From Parelaphostrongylus tenuis (taxonomy: Eukaryota; Nematoda; Chromadorea; Rhabditida; Metastrongylidae): a DNA stretch of 64,000 nucleotides. Where the stretch lies: assembly GCA_019055375.1 (NCBI GenBank), contig JAHQIW010000480.1:16708-80707 (forward strand), written 5' to 3'. Positions 57,801 to 64,000 of this stretch are shown piece by piece. Under the pieces are notes generated by a model. That model did no database searches. It was given only the letters and a program-made list of their open reading frames with translations, and had not been told where the DNA came from. Position numbers and translations under genes: made by a program. Each line of letters begins with the position of its first letter. Positions within the stretch are counted from its first letter, which is position 1.

Positions 57801-60800
57801 GCATCAAGCCTTGCTATCGTCTTCACGTTTGAGATTAAGATGGATACTTCAGTTCTCATTCACCAAGCATTATTCTACTGTCGAAATATGGATGACTATT
57901 ACAATGTCTGTTTCAAACAATTAAATGGGCAAATGTTTCAGATTCTCAAATAAAGCCAGATTATATAATTTTATGCAGTAAAAGTCAAACGAGAACTGAA
58001 TTTTCCTTCCCAAACATCCAAATAGAGCATTCATAAAGTAATTATAGCCAGAATTGGTACCAAAAAACAGATAGCAAAAAAATACTGATGCATTTTCTTT
58101 CATCTTTCATGCGAAAAAAAACCACTATGCGAACGGCAAGAGTTGTGTGCACAGGAGAAGAGGAAAAAAAGAAATCTAACCTGGCATGAAAGTAGCTAAT
58201 GACTTCTATGGCAATGTTTTACCAGCCATTCGGGTTAGTTCGAAAGTTAGGATTATACCCCATAACGCTTTTCCAAACCTAGATAAAATTCGTTTAGCTA
58301 ATGTTGAACGATATAAGGAGCGTTTTTACAAAGTGTCTAAAAAGAAGCGATCTTGAAAGTTCTAACGCACTTATTGAATCCCACCTACCAACTACACTAT
58401 TAAGTAGTTCACAACTGCCTATATAGCGTTTGTGCAACTCAGAGATCTGTAAATTTTCTCCTGACCCGAAAATGAAGGATTGTATAAGATACGATTCATT
58501 TGATTCATTCAAAACACACGAGATTGAATGCTCTGATGAAACTGGTAAATCACTTTATGCTCGCACAGAAGGATTTGGATGGTGAAATCAAAATTCTACA
58601 AAGTATTCCGCTAGACACACATAGGATATTAAGGCATAACAATAATGATTTTGAAGTGACGGCCACGATCCTGGCTTGGGAGACAAAAACATCAGCGCAA
58701 AAAAAACTTCAGAAGCGTTTTGCATAAACGCCATGAACAGTAAGATGATTGTGGTACTATCAAAAGTGACATGGCGCCATTTTTCAGTTTGATCTTTTGA
58801 TTCGACTTGGAGGACGGTATGAAAAGCACCGACAATCCACTAAAATTTACAAATACTCTAACACAACATAGGTGCAGGCTCCGCAGAACGTGAAGTCGCC
58901 GATACATCAACCACTTAACTTCTACAAATTTTGGCACCATTACTACTACTTTGAGATTTACTCAAATTGGTCATATTTCAAAGTCAACAGAAGGTAGGTC
59001 TTTTGAATTATGACACTGGCTAAAGAAGTGAGCAAACTTATACTTGGCTAGAGAAGTGAACAAACCTATACTCCACTCTCGATAGTGCTGTGCTGCTTCT
59101 TCAAAAGTCAATCCTGATTGCTAAAAACATATCATAGTCGTGAAAGCAAGGCTATTTACACAAAAACTAGCTCTTAAGGAATTTAGTTGAGAGCGTCAAT
59201 TTTTTCGTTTTGAGTGTTTTCTTAAGACCACGCTCAAATCTCAATTTGGCTGATAATTTTTTGAGCCATGAATGCGGTCTGTTATGGGCAAGCTTATACA
59301 GCACTATACACGTGTTTCGGCCTTAACAGCCTCGTCACTTGGGCAGTGACCTTGGTTTTTGGTTTTTAGCAGGTCTTCTCGGGGGACCCAGCCACTAAAT
59401 AGAGAAGGTGCAGACGTGCTATTTACAACTGCCACTAACTGAACATATCACTGAATGGGCAGTGTTATACATTTGATTGCTCTTGGCTGGTATCGCCAAT
59501 ATATCATACCTTTTGTTTCAAGTGTTTCCATAAGACCACGCTTAAATTTCAATATGCCAGATAATCATAAGTCAGCCCTTATATAACAGACCACATGAGT
59601 GGTTCAAAAAATTATTTGGCATATTAAAATAATTAATTTATTTGATCTTCATCATCAACGTATATTGAACGTCATTTGCGTCTAGATATGATATCCAATA
59701 TAAGATGTAAATACGGTCAAAACACCGTTCACCTTTTCTAGATCACTTGTTGCTAAGGTGCAGATGACAATGCCAACTGTGATGGCGAGTACCGACAAAT
59801 ACTTTTTTCAGAGTGTAATTTTTCTTCAAAAGTAGTACAGAAAGAAGAAGATTGGCTAGAAGTGAACCCTAAATATATAGTAATACATGATCACAAGACA
59901 AATATTATCATAAACTTTTTCCTGATGTGATTTGTAATGATTCACTACCATCTTTAACCTCTCCGTTCTCAGTTCTGATCAGCAGATTGTTACAGCAGTA
60001 AAATATTCTGCGCAGAAAATATGAGGAATTCCAAGAACAATTTAATTCTAGTCTTACACAATGATTTTGAAAGACATCAATTTGATGGTAATGAGAGCAG
60101 CAAACGAACATGAGTAGAGTAACGACAAATTTGGATCATAGAATAAAAATGGTGATCTCCAACACAACTCCTTGCTGTTCATCTCTTAGATGGATACTCC
60201 CTTCTCAGAGAAAAATAGCATCACCGCCTCAATGTCGGTGGGGCATGATCATTCTACATCGGATGAAATCACTGTTTACTTGGAGCGATTATTAGAGCAG
60301 GAGGAAACGAGAGGCTTGGGGAACGTTTAAGAGCATCAAAGATGTGATAAGGAGGACAAAGAACATCCGACTCTGGGTTCACCTTTTCGACTCGACGATT
60401 ATTCCTGCCCTAACGTATGCAGCAAAAACCTGGTCGCTACGTAAGCAGGATGAAAGATCACTTGGCGTTATCGAACGCGCAGTTGAAAGGTCGGTGCTAG
60501 GAATGTCACGTATCTCGCAAATGACAAAAGGATCCGAAGTTCCGACCTACGTTGACAATCGAAAATCAGAGACGCCGTTCTACACGCCAGGATATCGAAA
60601 AAAAAGGTGGGCCGGACACGTGATGCGCTTAAACGACAACCGATGGACGAGAGCCGTTACCGACTGGATTCTTCGGGACATCAAGCACTCTACAGGGAGA
60701 CCATCAACCCAATGGTCCGATTTCTTCACAAAAGCTAGAGAAGAAAGATATGATGCCCAGCGAATTCTTAGGGCGAGGGGGACCTACTGGGTTACCCTTG

Positions 60801-62056
60801 CACGCGATAGGGAAAAATGGAAGTGTTGCTGGTACCCGCTCGTATCACTCGACAATCAACGGGACGACAGGTGATACAGGTGATAATTCACCTAGTTACA
60901 AAAAAAAAATAATAGAAATTTTGCTATCTTTTCAAAAAGCCACATTTACCATAGTCATTTATAGTGATTCATAAGTAGTCATGATTTGTGGGCAAAGGAT
61001 AGTCCGAAGGAAGACTATGGAGTGCTGTTAAAAGTTCTCAGAACTTATGATGGCATACCGACAAACGAAGATGTGAAAATGGAAAAATGGAAAAAAAGAC
61101 ATTGACAGAAGTCTTTAATTCAATACTTCGCTGTTTTTCGAACACTTTTTTCCACTATGCTCGATGAAGACGACTTACGGATTTCTCACCGTAAAATTTG
61201 ATCAATAGGATGGATACTATAGATTTCTCTGTCAACATTTTCAGAGATCAATTTCCATTCACTGCCGTCATTGGTTAAGCTTTGATTCGCCACTTTGAAT
61301 TTTTACTGTGGCTGAAGTTCTGCTGGAAAAGGCTACACATGACCAGAAAAAAAATCAAAACCTCGAGTAAGCTTGCCAATACAATAAGAGATAAGTCTCT
61401 CGAATCTTGCCTGCACGGTCCACCGTCCTCACTGGAGGAACATTATCAACCTCGTTCCATTAGAATTTGAAGTTGTATTCCGAAGCTTCAGAGGTATCGC
61501 AGAGTTTATGTGGTAGATGATATTCCAACAATGTTTTATGACCTAGTAAGCACTATCTACTGACTGTTTTTATGTCTATTTCATCGGACGTAATCCTCCT
61601 GCCCAGTTGCTTTTGTGTCCAGAAAACAAGCCTTAACGAAAAAAAATGACAAATATGTTAATTGCGCTTCGTAAAATCACAATTTCGTCTTGCTGGGGCA
61701 GAAAATATATATCTGACTTATAAAAATTTCCTCGTTACATTGATTCTTGTCCCAATCAATGATTTTCAATCGTCAAATGCATTTGAACCAATGCACATTG
61801 GATATTACGTGTCATATCGCCAGCAATTCACTTATGGCAAGTGCAATATTTTATATACTCACAACTGGTGACTTCTGACCAGAGAAATCATAGAAATTGA
61901 CCATGACCTTACAAAACAGTCGCCTCAAAATAAATATAGTAAAAGCAACTAACCGATCGAAAAATAATATGTAGCGGTACGGGAACATGAAAATTGAGTG
62001 CTTGATTATTGACGACATTCACTACGAAGAACGTGATTACCGTTAGAATATAACCC
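51877..62056 (-). CDS. SLC35B4-type nucleotide-sugar transporter, 5' part missing, one frameshift
   Basis: A multi-pass Golgi/ER carrier of the drug/metabolite superfamily; human SLC35B4 moves UDP-xylose and UDP-GlcNAc. Exons on the minus strand: 62056-61954 (VVNNQALNF, PLHIIFRS), 59868-59733 (GSLLANLLLSVLLLKKNYTL, then VGIVICTL), 59120-59066 (LTFEEAAQHYREWSI), 55162-55045 (LGIAMLIFALLASAY, YGKHPEEAMF), 54423-54352 (HAVSLPLFAF), 52209-52094 (ALTVTLVVTLRKFLSLV, QNPFT) and 51971-51877 (WKHWIGASLVFLGTLAFADI, ending KKKE, stop). The LTVTLVVTLRKF, VVNN.ALN and HW.G...VF.GTL segments fix the family. Lesion: 59733-59868 is 136 nt where 135 fit; an A6 run at 59796-59801 (T6 on plus) shifts the frame. 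Phases also disagree between 59066 and 55162, and an exon is missing between 54352 and 52209. N-terminal exons are not seen before 64000. Confidence 0.84.
52720..53470. repeat. Fold-back with internal direct repeat, in SLC35B4-type gene
   Basis: Direct repeats at 52733-52840 and 52880-53000 (AATCTCGTCAATTTCAATAC TGCTCTC / AATCTCGACTATTGCAATTC CGCTCTC). The block returns inverted near 53395-53425 (GAGTTGTTGAGATTTAGAGT ATCGTGAC). It ends with TGTCCCCAAAGGGTTGAA, like the TIR-type end at 17471-17488. Confidence 0.55.
55955..56420. mobile_element. TIR element, ACTGTATAAGTGCC family, full fold-back copy
   Basis: Left end CTTTCATGAGGTCTATTATG GCACTAGACACGTGTTTCGG; right end GAAATACGTGTTCAGCACTT TGTAATTGCCAT, CAGACCTCATGAAAAC. 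Inner palindrome: AACAAATCACTGCATGTCCA pairs with GGACATATAGTGATTTGTTG, and CACCCAACATTGTCGTGGTT with AACCACAATGTCGGGTG. About 460 bp, the best complete copy in the window. Confidence 0.78.
56500..57480. repeat. Long fold-back repeat, about 330-bp arms
   Basis: AATCGATAGCCTAAGTCAAA AGAATTTGAATGG (56830) returns as CCATTCAAATTCTTTTAATT TAGGCTATCGATT (57108), and GGGTTTCGCAAAAATGGGTT with GACCCATTTTTTGAGAAACC C. A third related segment (57290-57480) repeats TTAGATTTGATCCATCGACT GG. AT-rich, no coding frame. Confidence 0.75.
59215..59625. mobile_element. TIR element, ACTGTATAAGTGCC family, diverged
   Basis: GAGCCATGAATGCGGTCTGT TATGG, CTTATACAGCACTATACACG TGTTTCGG at the left; ATATAACAGACCACATGAGT GGTTC at the right. 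AAGACCACGCTCAAATCTCA ATTTG (59225) is repeated directly at 59532 as AAGACCACGCTTAAATTTCA ATATG. Confidence 0.6.
60290..60890 (+). mobile_element. RTE-type retroelement, reverse transcriptase C-terminal fragment
   Basis: The open frame 60344-60874 encodes 176 residues of the reverse transcriptase C-terminal region: NIRLWVHLFDSTIIPALTYA, ERAVERSVLGMSRI, RWAGHVMRLNDNRWTRAVTD and TGRPSTQWSDFFTKAREERY, ending DNQRDDR. The 3' end GGTGATACAGGTGATAATTC ACC is like that at 34160. 5'-truncated before 60290. It lies in the SLC35B4-type gene's intron, opposite to that gene. Confidence 0.88.
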
Positions 62057-64000
62057 CTGGAATAAAATTACAGGTGTTAGTCTTCCGAATAGTCGGCTCG
62101 ATATACGTATCAATCCATGAAAACAAGATAAATCCAGTTTTGAACGTTAGGTTCCACGTTGATTTTGTGAGCGGCGCGCGCAGTTAGTTACGATGAGAGT
62201 TTAATCGTCAGTAAAAGGAAAAACATGATAAAAGAGACTTCATAAGACTATATTTGATTGAAAAATTTCACAACAATCATAAACAACGCAATGTTCTTCA
62301 AAAGTGGTGCCGTACATTGTAATGCGACGCAAGTTCAGCGTTAATATGGTGATATTTTTCAAATTAGAAGACTTTAGAAATTGAAGCTTCTATAGAGTTG
62401 TAAAAGAGACTTTGCTCTACTGTCTTATGAGTAAAAACTCTTTATATATCCACTTGAACTCTATATGAATGCCGTTTCATAGCCGCAATCTAAAAATCCT
62501 GTCAATGCTTTCTTCTTAACAGCATATTTTTGGAAGAGAAACTCCAGATGCTTACGAGAAAATCATATTTCGGACTTTTACGGAACGATTTCATACTTTC
62601 TTACTTACATTTGTCCGTATTTCACTCACGTACATCATTCATTTCCCATATCAAGAGCAATCACCTCTATTCATTAGAACGAATAGGCGTCCGGAATAAA
62701 TAATCAACATAATATCGACAAATTATAAATTATACTGACAGTATGTAATTCCGAATGGAATATTACGAGATTAATCTTCCAATTTTAGTATAATCTCATG
62801 ACATCTACCTCAAAATCATCACTGTGATAGTAAGTTTCAGGGCAATGGATAGTTTACCAAGAACAGCGTTGTACACTGCATGCGATGCCACTAAACTTTC
62901 CCCAATTTTCCATTATCAGCGTATTTCAGGAGCTGGGAACATTATATAATATAGAAATTACATTGATCTATCCTTTTAGCGAGAGAGCATGTGGCACAGT
63001 GGTATTAGGCGCTCTGCGTCGTACACAAGGTCGATGGCTTGATCACGCGCTCATGGCTCACCAAACCATTCATCCTTCCGGGATCGGTAGATTGGTACCG
63101 AACTGGTCGCAAACTTGTCTGGGGTGATAACTAGCACTGATTCGGTTGAGCGACAGGCCACCGTAAGTCTTTGTAAAGGCCAAATGTGCATTCAATCACC
63201 TTACCCGAAGTTAAAAATTGGAGACGAATGCATGGCCTTTCTTTCAAGGGTTGATCAACACCAAGAGCTTTATCCTTTATCCTTCAGTAGCTATAAGTAT
63301 TTTTATCATCTAATATTGCACTATGAACATCATTTATCAAGGCAGCATTTGTCACTGGACAAAGACACTATGCATTACTGTCTAATTGATTAGTCTCAGG
63401 ACGAATTATTGTACTTTGTCGGGTTCCAACCTCTCCAGATAACTTCAACAGTACCACGTGTAGCCGGTTGCAGCTGCCCCATAACTACATGAGAGACCTG
63501 ATTTGCTATCTGATTCCGATGGATATCATTCCTCCTTATCCAAATGAGTAATTTATCTTCTCCATAGCATGCTTGCAGTGCCGAAGGGAAGCTCGGTGAT
63601 GGTGATGACAGCATGGAAGACAATGCATTTGTCGCAGATACTGGGTCATGTAAAGCTCTCTCATCCGAAACCGTGCCCTTTGATGACGACAAGCAGGTGT
63701 TTGAAGCGACCTAGTGCTCTCACATGCAAAGAGCTAGCCAACTTTTACGAACTGTCCCTGACCAGTCATTACGAGATGATTGAAGGGCAGGCAAATATGT
63801 GTGACGAATAGAAGAGAGCCGGATCGAAAAAGACTATAGACTAGTGTTGTCAAAAAAGGGTCAAACGTTCTGAGTGGAGAGTTTTTAGCATGTTTTTGAC
63901 CAATGTGATTGCCCAAGTTTTTGAGCGTTCAATAAAGATGTTCAACAAAATATTAACGACATCAAAGAGATAGGAAATATTGGTGACGAAAATGCAGAAA
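62057..64000. other. Upstream part of SLC35B4-type gene, no exon found
   Basis: The N-terminal exons of the transporter should lie here or beyond 64000, but no minus-strand frame resembling the first transmembrane segments was found. Apart from the SINE, a plus-strand stretch near 63570-63700 (GDGDDSMEDNAFVADTGS) and the opposite 98-codon frame at 63396-63692 look protein-like but match nothing I know. Confidence 0.4.
62983..63285 (+). mobile_element. SINE family A copy
   Basis: Head GAGAGAGCATGTGGCACAGT GG, B-box region GGCTTGATCACGCGCTC, body TGTAAAGGCCAAATGTGCAT TC, and end GGTTGATCAACACCAAGAGC TTTATCC. The open frames at 62885-63127 and 63115-63393 are readings of this SINE. Confidence 0.85.

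Overview
This is nuclear DNA of a parasitic-type nematode, most like a strongylid (hookworm group). The basis is: short coding exons split by introns ending in TTTTCAG-like acceptors; an interstitial array of the nematode telomere unit TTAGGC (14396-14457); relics of mariner transposons and RTE-type retroelements like those common in hookworm genomes; and very many intronic tRNA-derived SINEs and fold-back elements. The species call is inference. There is no bacterial, plasmid or phage signature.

I can build five protein-coding genes from spliced exons. (1) 1-7807, minus strand: an SLC17-type major facilitator transporter with a complete 5' end; its 3' end lies outside the window. (2) 22740-28508, plus: UDP-glucuronate decarboxylase (UDP-xylose synthase, SQV-1/UXS1), from the type II membrane anchor to the stop codon. 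(3) 28626-35586, plus: an unrecognised coiled-coil protein that starts about 118 bp after the poly(A) signal of gene 2, as in a nematode operon. (4) 39225-49189, plus: an unrecognised acidic protein with a hydrophobic, GPI-signal-like C terminus. (5) 62056-51877, minus: an SLC35B4-type nucleotide-sugar (UDP-xylose/UDP-GlcNAc) transporter whose N terminus is not visible. Genes 2 and 5 would act in one pathway: UDP-xylose synthesis and its transport across secretory membranes for proteoglycan and glycan xylosylation.

Genes 2 and 5 carry apparent lesions at positions where homology fixes the reading: single-base insertions at about 25703 and 59796-59801, and two introns in gene 2 whose expected AG acceptors read AT (25489-25490) and GG (25877-25878). 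They may be assembly errors, a decaying gene copy, or unusual splicing; sequence alone cannot decide.

Between and inside the genes (7.8-22.7 kb, 35.6-39.2 kb, 49.2-51.9 kb, 62.1-64 kb and most long introns) the DNA is almost entirely repeats. The recurring theme is fold-back structure: palindromic mariner derivatives, a long-armed fold-back family of 0.7-0.9 kb, TIR elements with a conserved end near ACTGTATAAGTGCCAT, and, most unusual, elements in which two tRNA-like halves face each other. All exon boundaries come from reading frames, splice motifs and remembered family conservation; nothing was aligned by computer.
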